64,000 bases of DNA, taken from the NCBI GenBank assembly GCA_030653435.1, contig JAURZI010000135.1, positions 1 to 64,000 on the forward strand. The letters run 5' to 3'. Made by a program: the position numbers and the translations under genes. Positions 36,054 through 44,798 of the stretch are shown here, one piece after another (position 1 is the first letter of the stretch; every line of letters starts with the position of its first letter). The DNA is from Methylovulum sp. (GTDB taxonomy: Bacteria; Pseudomonadota; Gammaproteobacteria; Methylococcales; Methylomonadaceae). The notes under the pieces were generated by a model, which searched no databases, was not told the DNA's origin, and saw nothing but the letters and a program-made list of their open reading frames with translations.

Positions 36054-36990
36054 AATCCAACCCTATCACACTTTTTTGCTGGAAACCGGCAGCAAACACG
36101 CCGTTTATGTTGAACAAAGCGGAAATCCCGACGGTATTCCGGTCATTTTTCTGCATGGCGGTCCTTGCTCCGGCACCAAGCCCGACCACCGGCGCTTTTT
36201 TAATCCCAGTCGCTACCATATTATTCTGTTCGACCAACGCGCATGCGGGCAGTCGTTGCCGTTCGGCGAACTGGAAGGCAACACCACCCAGGATTTGTTG
36301 GCTGACATGGAGCGCATACGCAGTCACCTAGGCATTCAGCAATGGCTGGTATTCGGCGGTTCCTGGGGGGGGGCGCTGGCCTTGTTATATGCACAGCAGT
36401 ATGCGGATGTTGTTTGCGGCCTGATTATCCGTGCGGTGTTTCTGGCGCGCCAACAGGATTTGGACTGGTATGCCAAAGATGGCGTGAACCGGATTTATCC
36501 CGAACAATGGCAGCAGGTGCTGGACAGCCTGCCAGACCCGCACACAGAAGATTTGCTGGCCAGTTTATGCGCGGTATTTTGGGGCGAAGACGAGGCCGTT
36601 AAAACCCGTGTCGCTAAAGAGTGGCTGGCTTGGGGGGCGCTCACGGCGTTAGGCGGCGCCTATCAACCTAAAGATATGGACATTACAGAGCATACTTTCA
36701 AGCAGATTCGCATGGAACTACACTATGCCCGGCACCATTATTTTATTGCTGAAAACCAGATACTTGAACATTGCGGTTTACTGGCACACTTACCAACGCA
36801 TATTATTCACGGTCGGCAGGATTTTCTCTGTCCGATGGAAGCCGGTATGAAATTGCACCGCGCCTTGTCGCATGCCAGTTATGTCGTCTTGCCCAATGCC
36901 GGACATGTCGCCCAACATGAAGAAATGATAGATGCACTGGTTTCCGCCACCGATTATTTTGCTGAAAAACGCCGCTTTGATAGCCAATGA
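36034..36990 (+). CDS. pip: Proline iminopeptidase
   Basis: Alpha/beta hydrolase of 318 residues (family S33) that removes N-terminal proline from peptides. Visible: oxyanion region HGGPCSGTKPDHRRFFNP, FDQRACGQS, the nucleophile elbow GGSWGG, and the catalytic histidine in NAGHVAQHEE. The usual HGGPGGG is HGGPCSG here. The start lies inside the toxin gene, and the 3' end overlaps ubiX by 4 bases, giving a compact block antitoxin-toxin-pip-ubiX. Confidence 0.93.
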   Translation: MKTLYPEIQPYHTFLLETGSKHAVYVEQSGNPDGIPVIFLHGGPCSGTKPDHRRFFNPSRYHIILFDQRACGQSLPFGELEGNTTQDLLADMERIRSHLGIQQWLVFGGSWGGALALLYAQQYADVVCGLIIRAVFLARQQDLDWYAKDGVNRIYPEQWQQVLDSLPDPHTEDLLASLCAVFWGEDEAVKTRVAKEWLAWGALTALGGAYQPKDMDITEHTFKQIRMELHYARHHYFIAENQILEHCGLLAHLPTHIIHGRQDFLCPMEAGMKLHRALSHASYVVLPNAGHVAQHEEMIDALVSATDYFAEKRRFDSQ

Positions 36991-37565
36991 CTATACCCAA
37001 AAAACGCCTGATTATTGCTATGACCGGGGCAACGGGCGCGATTTACGGCGTCAGGATGTTGCAGGTTCTGCAGCATCAAGAGCAATGGGAAACCCATCTG
37101 ATCATTTCTTCCGCCGGTGTCGTCAATCTGAAACACGAACTGGGCATGAAACGGGTCGAGTTGTCCGGGCTAGCGGATGTCACCCACGGTATTAATGATA
37201 TTGCTGCCAGTATTTCCAGCGGCGGTTTCAAAACCGAAGGCATGATTATCGCGCCCTGCTCAATGAAAACCCTAGCGGCCGTCGCGCATGGTTTCGGCGA
37301 CAATCTGATTTCAAGATCCGCAGATGTCGTACTGAAGGAGCGGCGGCGCTTGGTCATGATGCCCCGCGAAACACCGCTGAACTTGGTCCATATCCGCAAT
37401 ATGGCTAGCGTCACGGAAATGGGGGGCATTATGTTTCCGCCCATGCCCGCATTTTACAGCAAGTCCGATTCCATGATGGCGATGGTTAATGAGACCGTGG
37501 GGCGGGTTTTGGATATGTTTGGGGTTAATGTCGAGGGGCTATATACGCCTTGGGAGGGATTGTAG
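36987..37565 (+). CDS. ubiX: Flavin prenyltransferase UbiX
   Basis: Prenyltransferase of 192 residues that makes prenylated FMN for the UbiD decarboxylase in ubiquinone synthesis. The family N-terminal motif IIAMTGATGAIYGVRML is clear, followed by SSGGFKTEGMIIAPCSMKTLA, the VVLKERRRLVMMPRETPLN segment and MFPPMPAFY. The ATGA overlap with pip suggests coupling. No ubiD lies in the window. Confidence 0.96.
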   Translation: MTIPKKRLIIAMTGATGAIYGVRMLQVLQHQEQWETHLIISSAGVVNLKHELGMKRVELSGLADVTHGINDIAASISSGGFKTEGMIIAPCSMKTLAAVAHGFGDNLISRSADVVLKERRRLVMMPRETPLNLVHIRNMASVTEMGGIMFPPMPAFYSKSDSMMAMVNETVGRVLDMFGVNVEGLYTPWEGL

Positions 37566-37712
37566 TTCGTCTCTCGGTTAATTAAAAGCTTGGGGAACGG
37601 TTGCAAAACCCGTTCCGGCAAGGTCGTCTTCTGAACAGGTTAAAAGACTTCATGGGGAGATGGCTTAGATTGCTATGCGAAGCCCATGCTGCTCGACCAG
37701 CGGCGCATCTTA

Positions 37713-37905
37713 CTCCCATCTGATCGAGAAAACGTCTAAGTTTTGAAAACCGGTAACGCCTACCGTCATACAAAACGTAGGGCGTGCCGCACGTGCCTTT
37801 TTTGGTACCGAACCGCCGATGGCGCGCACAGCCCGCCCTACGGTGTGAAAGGGCTGAATAATGACCTCTGGCAAAATCTTCAACGCTTTTTGACTCAGAT
37901 GGGAG
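37713..37905. mobile_element. MITE-like element, copy 1
   Basis: A 193-bp non-coding element with terminal inverted repeats CTCCCATCTGA (37713-37723) and TCAGATGGGAG (37895-37905). TA precedes the left end; CA follows the right. An internal inverted repeat runs from GTAGGGCG (37777) to CGCCCTAC (about 37841). It is closely similar end to end to the element at 46387-46578. It lies three bases past the pqqE stop, between ubiX and pqqE. It carries no transposase and would need one supplied elsewhere. Confidence 0.88.
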
Positions 37906-37908
37906 CAA

Positions 37909-39060
37909 TCAGTCAGGGTTATGAGCATGTTCCATAAGTTTAGAATTTTTACTGTTCCGAAAAATCAACGGCTTTTCGTCAGCCGCCAATGTTGCTGCCT
38001 TGGCCGCATCTATCGCCTGCTGGATGACGCCATGATCGGGTGATTTGCTGCATACAGGGTCGGCGTTGTACATATCGCCGGTCAGCAAATAAGCCTGGCA
38101 ATGGCAGCCGCCGAAGTCTTTGGCTTTTTCATCGCAACTGCGGCAAGGTTCTTTCATCCAGTCGTCGCCTCGGAAGAAATTGAAGGCTTTGGATTCATGC
38201 CAGATGTCGTGGATGCTGTAATCATTGACATTCGGGCAATCCAGGCCAGGTAACTGGCGTGCGGAATGGCAGGGCAGGGCGACGCCGTCCGGGGCGATGG
38301 TTAGAAAAGTCGTTCCCCAGCCGTTCATACAGGCTTTGGGACGGTCTTCATAAAAATCCGGCACGACATAATAGATTTTCATCTTGCCGGCGACTTTTTC
38401 TTTAAATGCCTGGGCGATGGCTTCGGCTTGCTCAAACTGTTCTTTGCTAGGCAGCAACAAATCGCGGTTGGCATGCGCCCAACCATAATATTGGGTGTTG
38501 GCGAGCTCCAGGTAATCTGCGCCCAGCTCTTCCGCCATAGCCAGAATGTCCGACATTTGGTGGATGTTTTCCCTATGGATTACGACGCATAACACCATCG
38601 GGTAGCCGTGTTTTTTGACCAGATGGGCGACTTGTTTTTTATGTTCAAACGACGCAGTCCCGGCAATATGGTCGTTGAGTTCCTGGGTGCTGGCCTGGAT
38701 GCTGACCTGGATATGGTCTAGCCCGGCAGTCTTGAGCTGGACGATTTTGGCTTCGTCCATGCCATAGCCTGAGGTGATCAGGTTGGAATAATAGCCCAGT
38801 TCTCGCGCGTGTTTGACCAGTTCCGGCAAATCGGCGCGCGTTAGCGGCTCGCCGCCGGAAAAACCCAGTTGTACGGCGCCCATTTTGCGTGCCTGACTCA
38901 ATACGCGCTTCCAGTCTTCGGTACTTAATTCAGTTTTATAGTTCGCGTAATCCAGCGGGTTGGAGCAATACGGGCATTGTAACGGGCAGGCGTAGGTGAG
39001 TTCTGCCAGTAACCAGCGCGGCGGGGTGATGTGGGTTAGCTTATTGTTGTATCCAGCCAT
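37909..39060 (-). CDS. pqqE: PqqE, radical SAM PqqA cyclase
   Basis: Radical SAM enzyme of 383 residues that forms the Glu-Tyr carbon-carbon bond in PqqA, the first PQQ step. The SAM cluster motif [11 protein letters not shown] is near residue 25, and FSGGEPLTR follows. C-terminal auxiliary-cluster cysteines lie in [35 protein letters not shown] and [11 protein letters not shown]. It overlaps pqqD by 20 bases. The stop codon sits right beside the MITE. Confidence 0.97.
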   Translation of the reverse strand: MAGYNNKLTHITPPRWLLAELTYACPLQCPYCSNPLDYANYKTELSTEDWKRVLSQARKMGAVQLGFSGGEPLTRADLPELVKHARELGYYSNLITSGYGMDEAKIVQLKTAGLDHIQVSIQASTQELNDHIAGTASFEHKKQVAHLVKKHGYPMVLCVVIHRENIHQMSDILAMAEELGADYLELANTQYYGWAHANRDLLLPSKEQFEQAEAIAQAFKEKVAGKMKIYYVVPDFYEDRPKACMNGWGTTFLTIAPDGVALPCHSARQLPGLDCPNVNDYSIHDIWHESKAFNFFRGDDWMKEPCRSCDEKAKDFGGCHCQAYLLTGDMYNADPVCSKSPDHGVIQQAIDAAKAATLAADEKPLIFRNSKNSKLMEHAHNPD

Positions 39061-39310
39061 TGTTTAAGGCGACCTCCAGAAAAGCGGAAATATCATTATG
39101 CAAACCGGACGTGGCAAATTTCAGTTCCAGTTCACTGACGATGTCGGCAAGATTGCGTAAGCCGTCGCAGCATTTGAGGATTTCTGCCGAACTTTGGTTC
39201 AGTTCGACCATGCCTTCAGGATATAGGATCACTGTTTTTTGCTGGGCTTCTTCCCATTGCAGGCGATGGGTGGCAGAAAATTTTATCGGACGTTCTGGGT
39301 CTAGGGTCAT
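39041..39310 (-). CDS. pqqD: PqqD, PqqA peptide chaperone
   Basis: RRE-type peptide-binding protein of 89 residues that presents PqqA to PqqE. Seen: [37 protein letters not shown] and the C-terminal helix [12 protein letters not shown]. The start at [11 protein letters not shown] (39310) fits the family, though no strong ribosome site is seen; an in-frame TTG at 39370, next to the Uma2 stop, would add 20 residues. Its 3' end overlaps pqqE. Confidence 0.93.
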   Translation of the reverse strand: MTLDPERPIKFSATHRLQWEEAQQKTVILYPEGMVELNQSSAEILKCCDGLRNLADIVSELELKFATSGLHNDISAFLEVALNNGWIQQ

Positions 39311-39372
39311 CTTGGTCTGGGTTAGGGTGGTTTTTTTATAAAGATGAAGCAATAGCTGGGATGCCCACAAAG

Positions 39373-39846
39373 TTAATTGACGGGTAGCTTGACGTTAATA
39401 CCGTATCGGGATTGTGCTAATTTACCGTTTGCATCGTAATAATCAATAGTGCCGTTCTCCCAAACTATCCACACTTCTTGTGCGCCTGCCTGCAAATAGA
39501 GCTGTACCTTGTTAAGCATTTCTTCTTGCGAGTTGGATGGCGAGACCACTTCGATACAAAGCTCAGGTGCGTGCGAATATGGTGTTTCATAACCATATTG
39601 TTTGATAAATGGTTTGGAACACCAGGCAATATCAGCGACTTTTACGCCCTCCGTAGTTTGGATGGAGCATTCAGTCAGTGCTTCACCTTTTTTGAGCTTG
39701 CGCTCCAGCAAAGCGCCGATATGTAATTGCAAGCGACCGTGTTTATTGGAAGCCGGGGTCATTTCAACTTTTCCGTAGCGGTTTAATTCAATTTTAAAAG
39801 GTAAATTTTTAAAATACGGATTATCGATTACTTCTGACCATTGCAT
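39373..39846 (-). CDS. Uma2-family (DUF820) putative endonuclease inside the pqq locus
   Basis: Protein of 157 residues with the Uma2/DUF820 restriction-endonuclease-like fold. The nuclease-type residues appear as VADIAWCSKPF (Asp) and ELCIEVVSPSNSQEE (Glu then later lysine in LNKVQLYLQAGAQEVWIVWE). The family is abundant in cyanobacteria; its biological role is not settled. It lies between pqqC (35 bases after its stop) and pqqD (on the same strand) and interrupts an otherwise normal pqqABCDE order. It looks like an insertion. Confidence 0.88.
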   Translation of the reverse strand: MQWSEVIDNPYFKNLPFKIELNRYGKVEMTPASNKHGRLQLHIGALLERKLKKGEALTECSIQTTEGVKVADIAWCSKPFIKQYGYETPYSHAPELCIEVVSPSNSQEEMLNKVQLYLQAGAQEVWIVWENGTIDYYDANGKLAQSRYGINVKLPVN

Positions 39847-39881
39847 CGCGTGTTTACCTGTAGTCGCTAAGCCAAAGCAAG

Positions 39882-40610
39882 CTAAGCCTTAATATTAAAA
39901 TACGGCGGCATGTCATTGATATAAGCCATGTACATTGCATCCGCCATCGTCCATAGCACGTCCAGCTTGAATTTTAGGATTTGCACCATCCGGTCCTGCT
40001 GCTCGCGGGTTTTATACCAGTCCAGCGTGATGGCCAGACCATGTTCGACATCGCGCCTGGCTTCGGTCAGCCGTTTACGGAAATAGGCATAGCCATCAAG
40101 CTCCACCCAGGGATAATGTTCCGGCCAGTTGTCCAGGCGTTGCTGATGGATTTTTGGGGCGAACAGTTCGGTTAGCGATGAGCTGGCAGCTTCATGCCAT
40201 TCGGCCCGGCGGGCGAAATTGACATAGGCGTCGACGGCAAAGCGGACGCCGGGCAGCACATGTTTTAATGACGTGATGTCTTCCCGGCTTAAGCCGACGG
40301 CTATGCCCAGTTGTATCCAGGCTTCTATGCCGCCGGGGTCGCCGGGGTGGCCGTCATGGTCGAGGATGCGTTGTATCCACTGCGAGCGGGTTTCACGATC
40401 CGGGCAGTTGGCTAGAATATTGGCATCTTTGAGTGGTATGGACACCTGATAATAAAAACGGTTGGCTACCCAGCCTTGTAGTTGCTCTTTGTTTAATTTA
40501 CCTTCATTCATCAGAATATGGTACGGATGATGGATATGGTAATACTTTTCCATATCACGTAACGCGGCTTCAAATTCTGTTTTAGTCCAGGCGGTGTTTT
40601 CTGTAGTCAT
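39882..40610 (-). CDS. pqqC: PqqC, pyrroloquinoline-quinone synthase
   Basis: Cofactorless oxidase of 242 residues that performs the last ring closure and eight-electron oxidation in PQQ synthesis. Family segments [52 protein letters not shown] and [12 protein letters not shown] are all present. It is 9 bases after pqqB on the same strand. Confidence 0.98.
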   Translation of the reverse strand: MTTENTAWTKTEFEAALRDMEKYYHIHHPYHILMNEGKLNKEQLQGWVANRFYYQVSIPLKDANILANCPDRETRSQWIQRILDHDGHPGDPGGIEAWIQLGIAVGLSREDITSLKHVLPGVRFAVDAYVNFARRAEWHEAASSSLTELFAPKIHQQRLDNWPEHYPWVELDGYAYFRKRLTEARRDVEHGLAITLDWYKTREQQDRMVQILKFKLDVLWTMADAMYMAYINDMPPYFNIKA

Positions 40611-40619
40611 GCGTATACC

Positions 40620-41531
40620 TTATAACTCTATTTCCAAACCATCGTACGCCACTTCGATGCCTGCGGCAGTCAGTATTTTTCGCTGCTCGGAATCATCGTC
40701 CAAAATCGGGTTGGTGTTATTGATATGTATCAATATCTTGCGTTTTTCACCGATGCTGTTGAGCACTTCTATCATACCGCCATCGCCGGATTGGGGTAAG
40801 TGGCCGATGTCACGGGCTCTTTTCTGGCTGATGTGTTGCGTGCACATTTCATCATCGGTCCAGAAAGTGCCGTCTACCATGACACAATCCACGGTTTGCA
40901 TGGCGGCCAGGACATGTGCTTCGATTTCGCCCAATCCGGGCGAGTAAAATACTTTTTTGCCTGTCGAGATTTGCTCGATGATGACGCCGATATTGTCGCC
41001 GTCATGCGGGTCGTGGCGATGCGGCGAATAGGGCGGCGCTTTGCTTTTCAGGGCCTGGGTATAAAAGCGCAAGTCATTTATACCGGGAATCGTGAAGCTG
41101 CTGCCGTCAACCGGGACAGCGTGGTGGTTGACCGTACAATAATGCGCCAACATATTAAATAATGGGAAGCCGGTGCTCAGGTCTTGTTTGACCATCTCTG
41201 TGCAATAGACCTCCAGCGGCTTGCCTTCGCGGAGCATCAGCATGCCGGTGCTATGGTCAATCTGGCTGTCGATGAGCATGATGGCTTTAATGCCGGTATC
41301 CCGCACGCCTTCCTTGGGTTGGATGGCGGGAAAAGCTTCCAGTTGTGCTCGGATGTCGGGCGAGGTGTTAAATAGCAGCCAGTTACCGTTATCGGTGCTG
41401 ACGGCAATGGATGACTGGGTACGCGCTTTGCCGCTCATGCTCTGGTGGCGTAAGCGGTGGCAATTATGGCAGTTGCAGTTCCATTGCGGGAAACCGCCAC
41501 CTGCGGCTGAACCGAGCACTCTAATTTTCAT
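40620..41531 (-). CDS. pqqB: PqqB, metallo-beta-lactamase-fold protein of PQQ synthesis
   Basis: Protein of 303 residues, with [20 protein letters not shown] at the start and the zinc-site cysteines CNCHNCHRL near residue 20. The beta-lactamase-like fold shows [13 protein letters not shown] and [10 protein letters not shown]. PqqB hydroxylates a tyrosine-derived intermediate in the PQQ pathway. The ATG at 41531 matches the family; the longer in-frame ORF to 41618 reads into the terminator after pqqA. Confidence 0.96.
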   Translation of the reverse strand: MKIRVLGSAAGGGFPQWNCNCHNCHRLRHQSMSGKARTQSSIAVSTDNGNWLLFNTSPDIRAQLEAFPAIQPKEGVRDTGIKAIMLIDSQIDHSTGMLMLREGKPLEVYCTEMVKQDLSTGFPLFNMLAHYCTVNHHAVPVDGSSFTIPGINDLRFYTQALKSKAPPYSPHRHDPHDGDNIGVIIEQISTGKKVFYSPGLGEIEAHVLAAMQTVDCVMVDGTFWTDDEMCTQHISQKRARDIGHLPQSGDGGMIEVLNSIGEKRKILIHINNTNPILDDDSEQRKILTAAGIEVAYDGLEIEL

Positions 41532-41587
41532 GGCAATAACCAAGTAGGGAAAGGGTTGGAATGATACGGTAATAATGGAAGGCAGGC

Positions 41588-41614
41588 AAAAAAAAGGGGC
41601 TCTTGCGAACCCCC
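41588..41614 (-). terminator. Terminator-like hairpin between pqqA and pqqB
   Basis: On the minus strand a G-rich arm near 41607-41614 pairs with AGCCCC near 41596-41602 with one mismatch and a TTGC-type loop, followed by a run of eight T. It lies about 28 bases after the pqqA stop and could limit readthrough so that the PqqA peptide is made in excess of the enzymes. Confidence 0.65.
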
Positions 41615-41641
41615 TCATTTTATTGATACAAGCCGTTATAA

Positions 41642-41716
41642 TTAACGGTTGTAGATATACATAGTCACTTCAAAACCGAAACGTAAGTCGGTGTAGCTTG
41701 GTGTTTCCCATTTCAT
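41642..41716 (-). CDS. pqqA: PqqA, PQQ precursor peptide
   Basis: Peptide of 24 residues that supplies the carbon backbone of PQQ. It begins [17 protein letters not shown] and ends TMYIYNR; the conserved E16-x-x-x-Y20 pair is the substrate of PqqE. The ATG at 41716 has GGAGG eight bases upstream, and another in-frame ATG lies at 41722. A well-spaced promoter sits at 41778-41806 and a terminator-like hairpin follows. This is too short for routine gene calls but is unmistakable. Confidence 0.97.
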   Translation of the reverse strand: MKWETPSYTDLRFGFEVTMYIYNR

Positions 41717-41777
41717 AATCATAACCTCCAAAAGTTTTTTAAGATGTGTGCTAGCTCGATCAAGTAAGCCAATTCGA

Positions 41778-41806
41778 AGTATACGATGAACGTTTTTATT
41801 TCGCAA
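41778..41806 (-). promoter_or_regulatory. Sigma-70-type promoter of pqqA
   Basis: On the minus strand, TTGCGA (41801-41806) and TATACT (41778-41783) are 17 bases apart, about 60 bases upstream of the pqqA start. The rest of 41807-41964 has no gene. Confidence 0.65.
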
Positions 41807-41964
41807 CTTTTGCCGTTGCCGATAGTTGGCAGCCGGTCTGTATATGCAATGCCCCTTCAGTTATGCCGTTACAGGGGGAGGCTTATCGCGTTAATGTTTA
41901 GGGCGCCGCGCCGGGAATGGCCTGGTTTCTCTTGCGCTGCTGTCTTAAACTACAGGCGCTACAG

Positions 41965-43179
41965 TTAGATGGCGGTTATTTTTTCCAGATCGAACCCCCA
42001 ATGTTGCGAGTCCTCCTTGCTGATGATGCTGTCTGGTGATTTCGACAAATCGACCATTTGCGGCATGATATGCGCCATAGAATTGGTGGAGAAAAATACC
42101 TTGACCACCGGTTTTAACAGGCTGGCTTCGGATTGTTCGGTGACTACGCCAAGACGGCCTGATTTCAGTTTTACCAGCGTTCCAGATGGGTAGATACCAA
42201 TAGTTTTGACAAACGCGCTGAAGAGGGTCGTGTCAAACTGGCCGTCTTTCCATTCCGCCATTTTGCGTAGGGATTCGGCGGGTTCCCAACTCGCCTTATA
42301 GCAGCGCGTAGACGTGATGGCATCGTACACATCGCAGATAGCGCCCATGCGTGCGTATAAGGATAAGGCGTCACCGGAAAGTTGGTCAGGATAGCCCTTG
42401 CCATCTACCCGCTCATGATGGTGTAGGCAGACGTCCAACGCTATCTCGCCGACTTCATCGGATAGCTTGAGTTGTTCCCAGCCTTTTTGTGGATGGGTTC
42501 TCATAATCGCGAATTCTTCATCGGTCAGTCGACCGGTTTTGTTGAGTATTTTGCTGGGGACGTAGATTTTTCCTATGTCATGCAATAATCCAGCCATACC
42601 CACTTCTTTCAGTGTGGCGTTGTCCATGCCCATTTCTTTGCCCAGCGCCATCATCAGGCCGCTGACGGCAATTGAATGCAGGTAGGTGTAATTATTGGCA
42701 TTTTTCAGGCGCACGATACTGAGCAGCGCATCCGGGTTACGGGTGATAGACTGGTTGATTTCGTCTACCAGATCTGCGGCCTGGTCAATTTTGATGGCAT
42801 TGCCCATACGCACTTCGTTGAACATCGAGATGACCGCTTTTTTGGCTTCACCCAGTATTTTCCTTGCGCGTACCAGCTCATCCTGTAATGAGGCTCGCGG
42901 TTTAAGATTTTTTACTTGTGCAGCGATCTCTTGCAGTGCGTTATTGATTTGCAGTTTTTCTTCTTCAACGGTGACCGATTGCGCTTCTACATGCACATCC
43001 ATGCCCTTATCGGTATCTATCCATACTTCTTTGATTTGATAATGGGAAAGGGCTTGCAAATCCTTTTCTTTGGTAAGCTTGAATGATTTTTTCCAAAAAG
43101 GATTGTCCATCCAGCTGCTGCAGATCTCGTGGACATACATTCCCACCTGGGCATCCTGGACTTTAATTTTTTTTAACAT
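41965..43179 (-). CDS. HD-GYP domain phosphodiesterase with DUF3391
   Basis: Cytoplasmic protein of 404 residues. An N-terminal DUF3391 domain (LKKIKVQDAQVGMYVHEICS) precedes an HD-GYP domain with HDIGKIYVPS (the HD pair), HPQKGWEQL, HHERVDGKGYPDQLSGD (the GYP motif) and ICDVYDAITSTRCYK. These enzymes hydrolyse cyclic-di-GMP to pGpG or GMP. All metal-site motifs appear intact, so activity is likely. It has its own promoter region and no linked receiver or GGDEF gene. Confidence 0.93.
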   Translation of the reverse strand: MLKKIKVQDAQVGMYVHEICSSWMDNPFWKKSFKLTKEKDLQALSHYQIKEVWIDTDKGMDVHVEAQSVTVEEEKLQINNALQEIAAQVKNLKPRASLQDELVRARKILGEAKKAVISMFNEVRMGNAIKIDQAADLVDEINQSITRNPDALLSIVRLKNANNYTYLHSIAVSGLMMALGKEMGMDNATLKEVGMAGLLHDIGKIYVPSKILNKTGRLTDEEFAIMRTHPQKGWEQLKLSDEVGEIALDVCLHHHERVDGKGYPDQLSGDALSLYARMGAICDVYDAITSTRCYKASWEPAESLRKMAEWKDGQFDTTLFSAFVKTIGIYPSGTLVKLKSGRLGVVTEQSEASLLKPVVKVFFSTNSMAHIMPQMVDLSKSPDSIISKEDSQHWGFDLEKITAI

Positions 43180-43697
43180 GACGACCTCTTAATGACCCTA
43201 TTTTTAACGTTAGCCGCATCTGCTGTTTCTGGGGCCGGATGTCCAGTGCAGGTTAGGCTGTCCGGATAGTAGGCTGTCCGCTTGCTTGATGCCCATGACT
43301 GTCCGGTTGGAAGTGTGCTTAAAGACATGATTGTGCGATGTTTGTGAAATTGTATGGTTAGTTTAAATGCAGCCATGATTAAGTAAAACATTGCCAGCAG
43401 AGGCAGACCCGTTCTGCGTATGGTTATTGTTTAAGCCGCTGGGCGGACTGGGCGCTGAGCCTATAATTGTTTGTAGGGTTATTATAGGGTTAAGTGGTCA
43501 TGCCTGTACAAACGAGCCGGGCAAATCGTTCAATATGTACATAACTTAGCATATATGGTCAGTTTTTCGGTAAAAAAGTGGTGTTTGGACATGGTTTTCT
43601 TGATCGCCGGACTTTAATATGGAACCCTAATTGTTTCATTATCCGCAAATTAAGTGTCCCATGTTGTGTGGTGCGTACAAAAATTAAGCCGTTTATT
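43180..43697. other. Divergent intergenic region upstream of the regulator
   Basis: About 518 bp with no gene that I can support. CTGTCCG occurs three times within roughly 50 bases (near 43258, 43273 and 43299), and AT-rich blocks such as CTATAATTG near 43480 could be promoter parts for the regulator. The in-frame ORF that starts at 43578 only extends the regulator with unlikely residues. Confidence 0.4.
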
Positions 43698-44624
43698 ATG
43701 CCGATGACCTTAGAAGACGAGAATGTGGCCGAACTCATGACCGTAGCGGAAGTTGCGCGGTATTTGCGGCTAAAAGAGCGAAAAATTTATTATTTACTGG
43801 CACAGGAAGCTATTCCTTGCGTCCGTGCCGGTAAGAAATGGTTGTTCCCCAAAGCCAGGATAGATGCCTGGTTGGTGTCGAAGTCTCATAAGTCATGTCC
43901 AGGAGCAGCGCCTGAGACGGTTGTTTTTCCATCGGCGGCGGCTGTTTTGGTGGGTAGCCATGATCCCCTATTGGAATGGGCCTTACATGAAATCCATAGC
44001 CCGATTGCCGTTAAGTTGACTGGCGCACAGGCCGGTTTGGGCTTGTTTGCTGCGGGCGGGGCGATGTTATGCGGCATCCATATCCTGGAAGCCGATGGCC
44101 GATATAATATTGCTTCTCTCCAAGCACAGACCAGGGGAGGGGCTATTGTTGCCATTGAGTGGGCCAAGCGCCTGCAAGGCCTGATTGCCGCAAAAAACAA
44201 CCCGTTAAAACTGTATGATCTGGAGGATGTGATCGTTCGCCAAGCGCGTTTGATTGAGCGCCAAGCCGGTGCCGGCAGCCAAATCCTACTGGAACGCCTG
44301 CTCGCACAAGCTGGTTTAAGTGTCAGTCAGTTACGGCGTTTAGCGCGTCCTGCTCGGAATGAAACCGAGCTGGCGATGGCGATATTTAACGGCAAGGCAG
44401 ATGCCGGTATTGGCATTGCCGCCGTCGCAGGCCAATTGCAGCTCGCTTTCGTGCCTTTTATAACAGAGCGGTTTGATCTGGTTATGACCCATGCCGATTA
44501 TTTTGAGCCGCCCATGCAGGCGTTGCTGGAATTTTCCCATCAGCCGGAATTTGCTGAAAAAGCAAAGGAGTTGGGCGGTTATGATGTCAGCGGCTTAGGC
44601 AGGGTCCATTACAGCCAGAGATAA
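43698..44624 (+). CDS. One-component regulator: excisionase-type HTH plus molybdate-binding-like domain
   Basis: Cytoplasmic protein of 308 residues. Residues 12-65 hold an excisionase-like helix-turn-helix (MTVAEVARYLRLKERKIYYL, then VRAGKKWLFPKARIDAWL). Residues 80-300 form a PBP-like domain of the COG1910 (molybdate-binding-domain) type, ending near FDLVMTHADYFEPPMQALL. Such proteins are thought to sense molybdate or tungstate and control transport or cofactor genes. It lies a few kilobases upstream of mop-modABC on the same strand, which supports that role. No ribosome site is clear for the start at MPMTLEDE. Confidence 0.8.
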   Translation: MPMTLEDENVAELMTVAEVARYLRLKERKIYYLLAQEAIPCVRAGKKWLFPKARIDAWLVSKSHKSCPGAAPETVVFPSAAAVLVGSHDPLLEWALHEIHSPIAVKLTGAQAGLGLFAAGGAMLCGIHILEADGRYNIASLQAQTRGGAIVAIEWAKRLQGLIAAKNNPLKLYDLEDVIVRQARLIERQAGAGSQILLERLLAQAGLSVSQLRRLARPARNETELAMAIFNGKADAGIGIAAVAGQLQLAFVPFITERFDLVMTHADYFEPPMQALLEFSHQPEFAEKAKELGGYDVSGLGRVHYSQR

Positions 44625-44798
44625 GTTTATTGCTGGCTTCGTTGTCCGTGTTAAACCCAAACGCCGTGCGGGCTGGCGATTTTTGTGCAAAATCTGTTAA
44701 TCTACAAAAGCATAAAACAACGGGTTCTCCGGTTTAACATACAGATCATGCGCCGGTTTTAGTAATTATTTAAGTAAGTAATGATGAGAGGCATAAAC

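Noticed and set aside
37582-37908. Minus-strand ORF covering the MITE copy
   Set aside because: It spans a non-coding repeat whose second copy does not keep the frame as a gene.
43258-43310. CTGTCCG triplet as a possible repeat array or operator
   Set aside because: Spacing is uneven and the unit is only seven bases; likely chance.
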